Assembly (NCBI GenBank): GCA_009760855.2
Contig: WPIO01000005.1
Location: 3,742,501-3,806,500, forward strand
DNA length: 64,000 nucleotides
Reading direction: 5' to 3'
From: Cristatella mucedo
Lineage: Eukaryota > Bryozoa > Phylactolaemata > Cristatellidae
Shown here: one piece after another, positions 1 to 11,742 of the stretch
How the letters are laid out: each line of letters starts with the position of its first letter
Numbering within the stretch: position 1 is the stretch's first letter
Translations under genes and position numbers: made by a program
Notes under the pieces: generated by a model
Seen by the model: the letters and a program-made list of their open reading frames with translations, nothing else
The model's database searches: none
Told to the model about the DNA's origin: nothing

Positions 1-16
1 GAACTAGGGGGAGGGC

Positions 17-70
17 GGTCGTGTGCAGTTTCGCAGTGAACGTTCGCCGAATATACGTTGGTTAAGACCA
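17..70 (+). repeat. Short interspersed repeat, copy 1 (partner at 1073-1125)
   Basis: cggtcgtg..gtttcgc, gttcgccgaat and aagacc match cggtcgtgggctgtttcgc, gcgttcgccgaat and aaaacc at 1073-1125 in the same orientation, about 70% by eye. Family unknown. The rest of 71-1072 shows no gene, domain or known repeat that I recognise. Confidence 0.5.
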
Positions 71-1072
71 GGAACGTGTTGGTCGGCGTCTGTGTGTCGT
101 CACATTATCTTTGTACTACGAGCTACTTCAGCAGAAATCTGGCTTCGCGACTCGGAGCTGAGGCCCAACGACAGCCATGTCAACTCATCCCTGTGGCGCA
201 GGTATCTGCCTTTTTTTGGGACGACTGCATTTTCTGAGCGTATTCGTTCATACCGAAGGCCGTAAAGCACGTGACTACTTAGCGCTTCGTGAGGCTCTGG
301 TCGCAGCAGCAGCGTTGGCTAGGAGAGCCGGTAAAGGGCGTCTGCTTCACGATGGGTATGTAAAAGCTGGTTGAACTGAGGGGGCAAGAACAGAAGCAAC
401 CGAAAGCGGCAGAATCAAGTGGCACCTGGCAGTTGGGCGTCAGGCATCTAGGCGGCGGTGGGGTACGGTTCAGTGAAGACTGGCACGGAGGAGAGATGCA
501 TGGTCTGCCGATGTGTGGCAGCTGGTGCCACACATAGCCGGCAGGTTGTCAAACGTCGTGATATCGCCTGTCTCTTTCGAGCGGCTGAAAAACCTGACCT
601 CTTGCTAGATTAGCAGACCGGCGGTTGTTACCTAAGCGTGTTTGCAGGTACGGCTGTATAGCTAGAGGCACGATCCGTACGCATGGCATTTGGGCACAGA
701 AAGTCGTCCTGTGTATCTGATCTATAGATGAGGGAGCATGTGCTTACATGTTTTGCTTTCAGTGCTGTACTGTAATGTAATGCCGTGTCGTGCTTTGCTT
801 TTGGTGTCCGTAGTAGGCTTGCTTCACTGTTTTGTTTTATTGTCGTCGTGACTGACATATGATCCTGAAATAGAGGAGCATGCGACTGGATTGCAGCCGG
901 CACAAGGCGGCTGCATTTTGGCCGGCCTTTGATGTGGCTTAGCTCGCCCTCGACGTGCCACTTCTTTGAAAGGGCTCTGTTGTTTTTGTAAAGGAATGAT
1001 AGAGCGAAGACACCTAGAGAAGGGAGTTTCAGCGAGGATGGTCGTATGCAGCTGACGTTAGCGGGCAGTTGA
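71..1072. other. Unassigned interval
   Basis: No conserved protein motif, splice-consistent exon or recognised repeat was seen. Open frames here are short and lack coding features. A frame on the - strand over 628-1179 borrows its first residues from antisense of the LINE end that follows. Confidence 0.5.
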
Positions 1073-1125
1073 CGGTCGTGGGCTGTTTCGCTTCGAGCGT
1101 TCGCCGAATGCACATTTGCTGAAAA

Positions 1126-1512
1126 CCGCACAAACCTCGAATCCTTTGGAGACCGTGCATTTAGTTCGTATGCTCCCAAAGCCTGGAACTCCCTCCCGAC
1201 TTGCGTCAGTACATCCCCTGACTTGACCAGATCTAAAAAGAACTTAAAAACACACTTATTTAGGACATAATTTAGTGGGTCCCTGTGATTCGTCCTTCAT
1301 GTGCTTATGCGTGCTTACACTGTGCATGCTGCCACTAACCACACTTGCATGCTGACCCTGTCCATGTCACCCCTAACCGTGTTATTCATGTTGTTTATCA
1401 AACATGATATTACTCACCATTCAATCGCGTTTCCCTTTGCAGCAAATGTAAAGCGCCTAGAAAGAGACTGAGTTCTCTGAGGGCGCATTATCAAGTGCAT
1501 TATTATTATTAT
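1126..1512 (+). mobile_element. LINE-1f 3' end (L2/CR1 superfamily)
   Basis: Starts inside the C-terminal RT region (S-F-G-D-R-A-F-S-S-Y-A-P-K-A-W-N-S-L-P, 1138-1197), continues through the conserved 3' UTR (gcatgctgaccctg, cacccctaacc, cctttgcagcaaatg) and ends with the hairpin tail agcgcctagaaagagactga plus TTATTATTATT. 5'-truncated, as is usual for LINEs. Confidence 0.9.
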
Positions 1513-1537
1513 TAACCGCTAAGATGTTTGTGTAGGT

Positions 1538-1715
1538 GAGCCGTGATGGCACACTTGCTTTGATGGCACGGTTGCTTTCACGACTACTACTTTCTCGTGA
1601 GTTCGATTCCTGTGGTGGGCGATTCTTTATCGCCACTGCAAGCGTTGGTGATAGCCCTAAAAGGCTCTTCTGTCGCCATACAAAAAGAGGCTGTTTAATT
1701 TGCTAGGATTTTTTT
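1538..1715 (+). mobile_element. SINE-A copy
   Basis: tRNA-like head (gtgagccgtgatggcaca, B box gttcgattcc), then the family body gcgattctttatcgccactg, the tail gctcttctgtcgccatac, and aaagaggctgtttaat. The anticodon/variable-arm part is diverged here. It sits 25 bp downstream of a LINE-1f tail. Confidence 0.85.
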
Positions 1716-2344
1716 GTAGGCGTCTGTGTGTTGGAGTGTAAGTTTTTTACTACATACAGAAGTAATTACTTTTCCTAGTGTGGTTCGGTTCGCCCATCAG
1801 AGAGCCGGCCGATGAACAACGCCAACGGTTTATTATACAAGGCACGGGGAGCAGCAAGACGCACGACTGCCTTCGCCCCCTTCTCACACTAGAGTCTCCT
1901 TCCACTCCTCCAGTTGACCCCGATGATTAATCGAGGACCACAACTGTGCAGCGGCCGATCCTGATGGTGAATCCACCATCTGGCCACCAGCGGTTACCGG
2001 CCAGTGTCCATGCTCATTAGAGGAGCCGGCCTACACTCAAACTACACCTAGTAATGCTGCCATGGAATGTCTTCATAAAGCGTCAGCCAACCAACTGTCC
2101 GCCTTCTACCATAAAAAATCGAATGCAACCAATCAGTAGCTACCCATAGAAAAACTATTACCAAAATGCGATTAGAACCACACTCGTGATTCCTAATTTT
2201 AATCAAGCACAGTGGCATAGAAACTGTGCAGGCAAGAAGCTGATTCCAACTGCTTCTATTTCAATAAAAGTATCGTTCAATTCTTACGTAAACATGTTTC
2301 AAGTTTTCGCTATTTTCGTTGGAAAGTCTAGAGCTAGCGAATTG
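1716..2344. other. Mostly unassigned; possible solo LTR at about 1783-2036 (- strand)
   Basis: On the - strand 1783-2036 is GC-rich and contains AATAAAC near its 3' end, followed by cgttggcgttgttcatcggc. This resembles the AATAAACTGGTGGTGTTCCT arrangement at 29705-29940. No target-site duplication or internal retroelement sequence was found, so LTR status is only suggested. Confidence 0.2.
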
Positions 2345-2965
2345 AATAATAAAAGTAATAATAATAGTACCTTTGTGCAGCGCCTTCAGAGAACTTAGTC
2401 TCTTTCTAGAACCTTTACATATTATGGAGTACAAGCATGACCTAATGATGACTGGTTACATTCGAAATTTTATCAAGCAAAAGATTGTTGGATGCAACAT
2501 CCAACAATGCAAAATGCCATTATATCTTACGGAGCGTGGAGCTCTCTTGCCCCCAACCACCCAACCTAAAAATCCAGGCTCCGCTCCTACACGACGGAAG
2601 AATCACAAGGACCAACTGGATGCTAGAATAAACAGGCGTGTTTAGGCTTCTTTTTAAATTTTGCCATGTCACGGGATGCTATAATGCCCGTCGGTAGTGA
2701 ATTCCAGGCTTTGGGAGCATATACAATAATTGCACGGCCTCCAAGGGTTTCACGGTTCGTACGAGGTATAGCTGAACGATTTGAGTCCTAGCAGCGGGTG
2801 GTACGATGCTTGGCACGGTTCGGGTGTAGTTCTCCTTAGTAGGCTGAAGCCGGAGAATAAATGGATCTAAAAGTGAATGACACAGCCTTTAAGTCGATAA
2901 GCCGCTTGAGTGGGAGCCAATGCGTGTCGGCAAGTAGTGGTGTGATGTGGCAACTGTGTAACCGG
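2345..2965 (-). mobile_element. LINE-1f fragment, 3' part
   Basis: Reading the - strand: RT C-terminus (L-H-W-L-P-like at about 2920, F-G-D/R-G-like, A-P-K-A-W-N-S-L) and the 3' UTR, with the tail hairpin and AATAATAA remnants at 2345-2420. Several frameshifts. It is separated from the RT part at 3536-5090 by a different repeat, and roughly 160 codons of RT are missing between them. Confidence 0.8.
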
Positions 2966-3535
2966 GATCTAGGGGGTTTGGCTACTTCTGCTCAGTCCCG
3001 GCCATGCTCAAACCACACCGCCCGATCGGCACGCCGCTGAGCTAAGGAAACAGGAGCTATAGTTTGATTAAACCTCTTTAGAGCAATATCGCATGCACCA
3101 AAAAACAGCGGAACCAAACACAACTACTAGGGTCCTACGTACATTAGGCTACGGGGGGGGGGCGGACACAGGACTAACGAGGCCAACTTTTCCGACTTGG
3201 GGGGCCATTCTCGGATCGGGAGAAACGGGCTACGATCTCACAAGCACCAAATCGCGGAGACACTGATCATACGGCGTTTGCGTAACGGAGAATCCCTAGC
3301 ACGGTACGTCTCAGCTCGCTGATTTTGCCAGCTCGCGGAGAGGGTTAAGAACAACACGCTACAGGGGAACTACCGCGGAATAGTTAAGCCATAACAGCGA
3401 GCGTGCTTATGGGCTCTAGGCCCTCGCTGGCTTGCGTAAGTGACCACATCATCGGAGAACGCCCAACATCCATCCAAATGTATAACTGGGCGAGACCGAG
3501 AGCACCCAATACCACGACTTAGCTTGCCAACGGCA
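2966..3535. repeat. Unclassified interspersed repeat X, copy 1
   Basis: Shares blocks with 56340-56930 in the same orientation and order: ctgagctaaggaaacag / ctgaactagggtaagacag, ttaaacctcttta, cgcatgc, agggtcctac / agggtcctat, and at the far end ataactgggcgagaccgaga / ataactcggcgagaccggga. It interrupts a LINE-1f copy, so it inserted later or accompanied a deletion. No coding potential seen. Contains a G run at 3155-3163. Confidence 0.6.
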
Positions 3536-5090
<1,555 letters not shown>

Positions 5091-6160
5091 AAGTGGAGTC
5101 ACCCTTTTTCTGAGCAAGGTCATGCACATGAGCGACAATTGAAAATGACTCAGTCAGTGCACGAAATTCTGCACTTAAGGCGTCAGGTAATTCGTCAAGA
5201 CGAATGCTAAAATCTCCCATAGTAAAGAAAAATCAATTGCTTTTACGCAGAAGCAAAATAAAATCACAGAAATTTTAGATAAGGAAGGACTCAGTACCTT
5301 TGGGTGATGGATTACTTTCACTACTGAACTTGTTATCAGAGGGACTCAAAACTAGAGGTTTGAATGCCTGCTTCGAGGGGATCGCAGGTGGCTTGAAATT
5401 GAGGGAGGATTGTGGGACAATTGCGAACCCCACTAGTTTTCATTGATCTAGGGGTTTGAAATAAAGAGAAACCTATCGGTAGCCTCGGTTATGGTCGGAC
5501 TGTTTGGCAATGTTAGCCAGGTCTTGGTGAAAGCGAGTAGGACGAGACCGTGGTTAATAATCACTCTCGTGCATTATTAGGGGCTTGCGTCAAGTTAAGC
5601 GAGCATTCCAAAGATAAGCGTTAAGTCAGGCAGCTGGGGCTTTAGTAGGCCTGATGACCACCAAGTTTGCGTGACTCACAGCAGCCCTCGTGGGACACAT
5701 TCAATTCGTGGGGCACAGGACAATTCGAGACAATGCTTTGACTACAGAAATCGCGAAGCTTCCAGTGGCGGCTACGCCTGTTCCCTCTTTTGGAAAAACT
5801 CAATTAAGGGATCCTGGAAGCAGCGATCGCATCAGGCGAAGCGTTTGGACGACCATAACAAATAATAATAGGAACACGCGATCGCAGCTAATATACGCGT
5901 TCGTAGCAGTCGGCGAAAATAAGGTTGACCTAATATGCATGTTCATAGCCATCGGAGATTTCGATGCCGATGCCGGAGGATTTTACTGGTCCAGCCGGAA
6001 GTGGTAGGGGTTTCAGGTGAATAGGCACGTCGTTTCTTAAGAGCAAAAGTCAAACAGAAAACAGATAAGCTTGAAATAGATCTTAGCTGTATAGGTCTCT
6101 GTATACGATGTTCCCAAGAGCTGATTTTCAGAAGAGAATCTGGCAACCAGCACGAAATGC
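5091..6160. other. Unassigned interval
   Basis: No recognised domain, tRNA, SINE or LINE sequence. Parts up to about 5560 could be the upstream continuation of the LINE at 3536-5090 (endonuclease region) but no endonuclease motif was recognised. Confidence 0.45.
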
Positions 6161-6515
6161 TGTTAGTGTGGGCGTGTCATCGCTATCACTGTGTTCCGTA
6201 CCCCACCCCCGCTGACGTTCCGTCCGCTCAACTGGCACGCTCCTTGCCGGGGCGTGATGCGTTACTTGCCGCGAAATTTCCTCTCTGCCTGTGCGTCGGC
6301 CTGTACGCACGCTATCCACTCTCTTCTCTCTTATTACCACGTGCTCCGGAGCAGCGCGCACGACGGCTACTACATCAGTATGTACGCTAGCTCGCTTGTG
6401 TTGCCTGTATGTGATACAATACAGCCGTCGTCGACAACGCAACAACTCGCTTGTGGGGCTTCGCTCTTCGTCGCGCCGCCATCGCGCCCCCACGAGCCCC
6501 TACATTAGCACTTAG
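6161..6515 (+). mobile_element. Possible solo LTR and leader
   Basis: Begins TGTTAGTGTGGGCG, ends CATTAGCA, and is followed by tatggtggcgagaaacctg, which resembles the primer-binding/leader region after some LTRs. Composition differs from the flanks (C-rich, with pyrimidine tracts). No second copy and no gag-pol sequence in the window; weak evidence. Confidence 0.25.
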
Positions 6516-7340
6516 TATATGGTGGCGAGAAACCTGTACGTAACGCCGAAGGCTCATCAGAGGAAGCGTCTTAACAAGCGGCGTAGCCTACTGCCGTATG
6601 CGATTCGGTGGACGTTTACTTACGCATAAGAGATGGCCACGCGGAGGAGCGTTTCAGACGCCAACCCACTTAACGTTACTAAGGGATCTTGAGTTGGTGG
6701 CGTGAATTGGAAAGAGATACACACGCGAATAGGGGATTTCACTGAACTTTAATCGCAAGTGCACGATGTCGCTTCGCGTCTAGTTCAATTGTATCCTCAC
6801 ACTCATCCCAGGCTGTCAACGAAGCAATCACTCTTGCGATGAAACACGTCCCCGAACTTACGCTACATACGTCTATACTGGGGAGCGACCCAAATAGAAG
6901 GAGTGCCCAAACAACCGGAACCTAAACCCCGACTGGAGAATTAGTATTCCGTATCCTTCTTCGCAAAGGCAGGAAAAGCTCCACCTTCGCAAAGGTATGA
7001 ATACTGGGTGCCATTTTGCCTACATTAAAATTCCTCCTCTACACTGAACCGGACTACTTCTAGTATGCAGCGGCAATCGTTCCCATACGCCAGGACCACG
7101 CGCGAGCACATACACACACAGCACACAATGCTAGCCATAGGCGCTATACAGCCATATTTGGTGGCGTCCACCGAATTCTCCTGGTGCTGAGTCGCTCTTT
7201 CCAGTCACTCGCCGGCGTACACCTCGCCCTCCTCCCTTGCTTTCAGGGAAAACTAGTCCGGCAATTCCCGGTGACGGCGTTGAAACGGAGCCGAAGACGT
7301 AGAAGGAGCCATAAGCAAGCGTCGCCCCACTCTTAGATAA
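6516..7340. other. Unassigned interval
   Basis: No gene or recognised repeat. If 6161-6515 is an LTR this could be its untranslated leader, but no gag-like frame was seen. Confidence 0.4.
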
Positions 7341-7341
7341 T

Positions 7342-7655
7342 TAGCCGGGACAATGTGGTTGACCGGCCAGCCAACATCACTCAGCCTGCTGGTCCTTCCT
7401 ACCACGACCGCTGCTTCCTCCAGCTCACAGCTCGAGAACGCGGGTGCTCTTCAGCCACCTCTCTCGTTCTTCTTACGGGAACCTTCAACCACGACCACTC
7501 TGTCTCAGAGGACGCAAGTGCTTTTCAGTCACCTTACTCGTTCTCGCGGAAACCCGTCCAGCAACTCTCGGGTGGCTGGCTGCGACACCGACCTTAGGCG
7601 TTCGCTGCCGTATTCTTAAATTGCTAGCCGGGACTATAGGGTTGACAGGCCGGTG
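7342..7655 (+). repeat. Nested direct repeats
   Basis: Two imperfect units of about 80-87 bp lie in tandem from about 7402 and 7489 (both start ccacgacc, then gtgcttttcag or gtgctcttcag, tctcgttct, and cgggaacc or cggaaaccc). They are flanked by a near-identical sequence at 7342 (tagccgggacaatgtggttg) and 7625 (tagccgggactatagggttg). Function unknown. Confidence 0.7.
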
Positions 7656-7659
7656 AACG

Positions 7660-7705
7660 GACATTCCCCCCCGGACATTTCCCCCTGGGGCAGGATATTC
7701 CCCTA
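7660..7705 (+). repeat. C-rich block of ggacattccccc units, left inverted arm
   Basis: Two to three tandem variants: ggacattcccccc, ggacatttccccctgggg, ggatattccccta. Their reverse complement (gggggaatgtcc, gggggaaatgtcc) recurs at 10885-10985. Confidence 0.8.
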
Positions 7706-7800
7706 TGGGGTATAGGGTTTATGGTTTAGGGCTTAGGGTTTTGGAGTTTAGGGTTTAGGGTTTAGATTTTAGGATTTAGGGTTGACGATTTAGGGTTTAT
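7706..7800 (+). repeat. Degenerate TTTAGGG-like telomeric repeat tract
   Basis: About a dozen variants of TTTAGGG/TTTATGG/TTTAGGA across 95 bp, with perfect tandem gtttagggtttagggttta at about 7750. The heptamer is the plant/algal form; TTAGGG or TTAGG would be expected in most animals. Interstitial and degenerate. Confidence 0.75.
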
Positions 7801-7805
7801 ATACA

Positions 7806-9145
7806 TACTGTTAGAGGTGCAAACACATCTCGCCTGGGCATCACTGGCACTGCTCTGCAGTGGTTCAGGTACTATCTCAGTGGGAGACTCCAGAATATTG
7901 ACGTGAATGGACAAAGATCATCTGAAGTACCTCTGAAATATGAGTACCTCAGGGCTCAGTGCTAGGTCCGGTTCTTTTCACGGTTTGTACTCTTCCTCTT
8001 GCTGATGTGATTGCCAAGCACAATCTAGGCTTTCACTTCTATGTGGATGACACTCAATTGTACCTTTGCTTTGATCCCTCCCAGCCTTCGAGCACCTCAA
8101 ATTCTCTCAATTCACTTGCTGCATGTATTGATGACATCTGCACATGGATGACAGCAAATTTTCTAAAACTAAATGACGATAAAACTAACTTACTAGTTAT
8201 GGGCAAACCCAGTGTGATTCACAAATTGGAAAGGCTGACGCTCAAAATTGGCTCTGCCAGTATATCTCCAGTTGAATCAGCTCGAAATCTAGGTGTCATA
8301 TTCCAAAGCGACCTCTCGTTAGACGATCATATCAGCTCCACAGTCGAATCCGCCTATTTTCAGCTTCATAACATTGCTAAAATTCGGGCTTGTTTAGATA
8401 AGGATAACACATCAAAGATAGTCCATGCATTCGTGACATCCCGTCTCGACTTCTGCAACTCACTGCTTACTGACCTACCGGCATGTGCGATCAGGCGATT
8501 GCAGATGGTGCAAAACTCCGCATCTAGGCTTGTCTGTCGTGAGTGTCGCAGTTGCCACATTACTCCACTTCTCGCCGACCTGCACTGGCTACCAGTCAAG
8601 CAACGGATTGACTTCAAGGTTTTGTCGCTCACTTTTAGGTCTCTTCATTCTATGGCTCCAGCCTATCTCTCAGATATACTCCCCCATCAGGGCAAGCATA
8701 GTACCACCCGCTTTTCGGAATCCAACAGTCTACCAATACCTCGTGCAAATCTTAAATCCTTTGGAGACCGTGCATTTAGTTCGTATGCTCCAAAAGCCTG
8801 GAACTCCCTCCCGACCTGCCTCAGAACATCCCCTGACTTGACCACATTTAAAATAAATTGAAGAACACACCTATTTAGGACAGCATTTTGTGGGTCCTTG
8901 TGATTCGTCCTTGATGTGCTTATGCGTGCTGACACTGTGCATGCTGCCACTAACCACATTTGCATGCTGACCCTGTGCATGTCACCCCTAACCACTTTAT
9001 TCATTTTGTTTGCTTTTCAAGCTTGATTTTACTTACCATTCCATTGCATTTCCCTTTGCAGCAAATGTAAAGCGCCTAGAAAGAAATTAAGTTCTCTGAG
9101 GGTGCTTTATCAAGTGCATTATCATTATTATTATTTTTAATTAAC
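7806..9145 (+). mobile_element. LINE-1f copy with a near-intact RT C-terminal half
   Basis: RT core with G-I-T-G-T-A-L-Q-W-F (about 7840), then from 7959 an open frame of 300 codons: L-G-P-V-L-F-T, F-H-F-Y-V-D-D-T-Q-L-Y (catalytic aspartates 8046-8051), [36 protein letters not shown], stop about 8861. The 3' UTR and hairpin tail end in ATTATCATTATTATTATT near 9140. The catalytic box reads Y-V-D-D rather than the family's Y-A-D-D. 5'-truncated with a frameshift near 7940. This is the best-preserved copy of the family here. Confidence 0.93.
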
Positions 9146-9176
9146 AATCACGGTACTCCTCACAACGCATATATAC

Positions 9177-9177
<1 letters not shown>

Positions 9178-9215
<38 letters not shown>
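9178..9215 (+). repeat. (TA)n microsatellite
   Basis: Alternating TA preceded by tacatatacata; continuous from about 9184. Confidence 0.95.
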
Positions 9216-9218
<3 letters not shown>

Positions 9219-9299
9219 CTCGTGTTTCGCGATTGGTCTGATTGGTCAATCAGTAGTTCATTGAGCGAAGCACCGATACAGTTTTTGTGATTAGACTAC

Positions 9300-10760
9300 T
9301 CAAATGTATGTATGTATGTATTTATTTACGCCTGTAACCTCACAAAGTCATAAAGACTATGTGGGTGTTACTCAGGAGAGTTTTGTAAGGCGAACTCAGA
9401 GCCTAAGCGGCTTTCGGTACGCATTCGGTAGCCAACAGACTTCGTCTCATGCAACAAAGAGAAAGTGGGAAGCATAGCAGAGTCAGGAGAGCAGTTGAGG
9501 TAGTGAGTAGCATGGAAGTAGCCGCTCAGGACCGCTGAAAAAAGAATGAGCCATAGTCGGCTGTAGGAGAGTAGTTGTTGTTTCGTAAGAATTGTGGAAG
9601 CGAGCTCCACAGTCTAGGACCTGCAGAGCTAAAGCTTCTCTCGCCAACGGTCTTTAAGCAGAGAAATGGAACAGCTAATTTATTGTCCACACAGGACCTG
9701 AGGGCGCAAAGAGGCTGAAACTGGTGCAGCAGTTCATCTAGGTACGAAGGAGCTAAGGCGTGGCGGGCCTTGTGTGTCAGCGTAAGAACTTCGCTCTGTA
9801 TCCGTTGCTCAACCGGCATCCATCCTAGCTCTTTTAGCAAAGGAGACACGTGGTCAAACCTCTGGGACTTGAAGACTAGCCTTGCAGCCATATTCATAGT
9901 CAGTTGCAGTGGCCTAGTCGCTTTCTTTGGTAGCCCAGCTAAAAGGGAATGACAATAATCAAGCCGAAACAGAACTAAGGAGCTAGTTAAATTTTTTGCA
10001 AGCCACTGTGGAAGATAGCTCCTATTCTTGGATAGGGATCGGACGTGATGACTAGCTGTAAAAGCAGTCTTCTGAATAAAGCTTTTAAAATTGGGCCAGC
10101 TATAGAAAACGACACCTAAATTTCGAGCACGTGGTGATAGTCGCACAACAGCATCACCTATTAGAAGAACAAAGCCTTTTAATCCAGCCACACGCTTAGG
10201 GTGTCCTATGAGCAGCAGTTCGGTTTTATCGTCATTTAATTTCAGGAAGTTTTCCGACATCCAGGATCGAATATCGCCAAGGCAAGCATTCAGTTTCTCA
10301 GTTGCTGCAGCAGACTCCGATGGTTTGAATGGCAAATACAGCTGAGTATCGTCAGCATAAAAGTGATATCCTATTCCATGGGCCTTAATCACTTTTCCCA
10401 GAGGTTGAGTACCGATGGAGAACAGCAAGGGACCGAGTACAGACCCTCGAGGGACTCCACAGGTGACCCCCACACGACCCTGATTGAACACGATCAGACA
10501 AGTGTGATTTAAACCACACCAGTGCCTCGTGTGCCAGACCGTTCGTTGTTCTCAATCGTTCAAGCAGAACATTGTGCTAAATGGTGTCGAAGGCTGCTGA
10601 CAGATCTAGCAGAGCTAGGGCGGTGACATTCCCGTCATCGTTGCCACGTAGAATGTCATTGTTAAAACGAAGGAGAGCAGTTTCAGTGGAGTTCTGCCTC
10701 TTGAACCCATGTTGAAATGTTTCTGACATTTCGTGGACTGTGTAGCGCAAGGCCAACCAG
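9300..10760 (-). mobile_element. LINE-2f copy (L2/CR1 superfamily), RT half
   Basis: On the - strand from 10740: F-K-R-Q-N-S-T-E-T-A-L, A-L-L-D-L-S-A-A-F-D-T-I, then from 10491 an open frame of 321 codons with [23 protein letters not shown] (about 10366-10334), [38 protein letters not shown]. It then continues in other frames to P-H-S-L-Y-D-F-V. It ends in TACATACATACA at about 9305. Clearly a separate family from LINE-1f by sequence and tail. Confidence 0.92.
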
Positions 10761-10884
10761 TGAATATGTCATACGGAATTGACTAAACGTCCAAATATAC
10801 TGAGTTGATTTTATTTCAATAGAGTCCGAACTTCATTTCATCATATACATCTGTATTTTTAGTGATATATTCATTCACATAAAG

Positions 10885-10990
10885 AGGGAAATGTTCTACG
10901 GGGGGGGGGTAAATGTCCGGCGGGGGGGGGGAATGTCCTTGGGTCCACGGGGGGATGTGGGGGGGGGGCGCGGGGAGAATGTCCTACATT
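10885..10990 (+). repeat. G-rich block, right inverted arm of the 7660 block
   Basis: Repeated gggggaaatgtcc / gggggaatgtcc / ggggagaatgtcc motifs separated by long G runs. The reverse complement matches 7660-7705. Lies just beyond the LINE-2f copy. Confidence 0.8.
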
Positions 10991-11435
10991 CAAGAGGCCA
11001 GCCGATGTCAATCGCCTTACGATCCTACTACAATGGCTGCGTCCTTTTTATAAATGCTCCAGGATAGAGATGTTTACCGCTGAGCAGTTCATGTTTACCC
11101 TAAAATTGAGCCTGGCCGGAACTGTGCTACAAGTATCACCAAAATGTACGCGAGCCGAGAGAAGACAAGCGATGAGAACTTTTTAATTGAAGCTCGGGCA
11201 TTTTTAAGTAGTCAATGCAGGTTAGCGAGCTAGAAAACTTGCAATATACTAGTCCTGAGATATCTGCGGTTTCGCACTTCAACAGCAAGCACGCGACGGT
11301 ACGGAAGCGCAGAATGTCCAAGAACAGCTGTATATTTGGGCTCCCAGCGTCACGGCTCACGACCGTTCTTTCCTGCGCCCCGCGTTCCCACTGCCCCTTC
11401 TCGGCAGACTGCGATTCATCCTGCATAAAACATAA
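10991..11435. other. Unassigned interval
   Basis: No recognised gene or repeat. Open frames on both strands up to 112 codons show no domain or splice context. Confidence 0.4.
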
Positions 11436-11488
11436 ACTCATCTTACCACAAACCTCTATAAACCATAAACCCATAAAATCATAAACCC
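11436..11488 (-). repeat. Short degenerate telomere-like tract (reverse orientation)
   Basis: ccacaaacctctataaacc, ataaaccc and ataaaaccc-like units. On the - strand they read gggttta/ggtttata, similar to part of 7706-7800. Confidence 0.4.
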
Positions 11489-11559
11489 GCGACAGCGCTG
11501 TAAGACCAGAGTATCTACTGACTTAACCGATTCGGGATAATATGCGCCGGGCTCGCGGT

Positions 11560-11742
11560 AAGGTTAATAATCCTAACTGATTAAACAGCCTCTTTTTGTA
11601 TTGAGACAGAGGAGCCTTTACGGCTATCACCACCGCTTGCAGTGGCGATAAAGGATCGCCCACCGCAGGATTCGAGCCCAAGACCTCAAGGCCGGAGACG
11701 TGAAAAGCAACCACCTTACCTATGAACCATTACGGCTCACTA
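11560..11742 (-). mobile_element. SINE-A copy
   Basis: Reverse orientation: tail aacagcctctttttgt, body gataaaggatcgcccaccgc, B box ggattcgagcc, head accattacggctcac. Near full length. Confidence 0.88.

Noticed and set aside
628-1179. 183-codon frame on the - strand
   Set aside because: Its start is antisense of the LINE-1f RT end and the rest has no coding features.
7806-10760. Active retrotransposons
   Set aside because: Both are 5'-truncated and lack the endonuclease; LINE-1f also has a frameshift near 7940.
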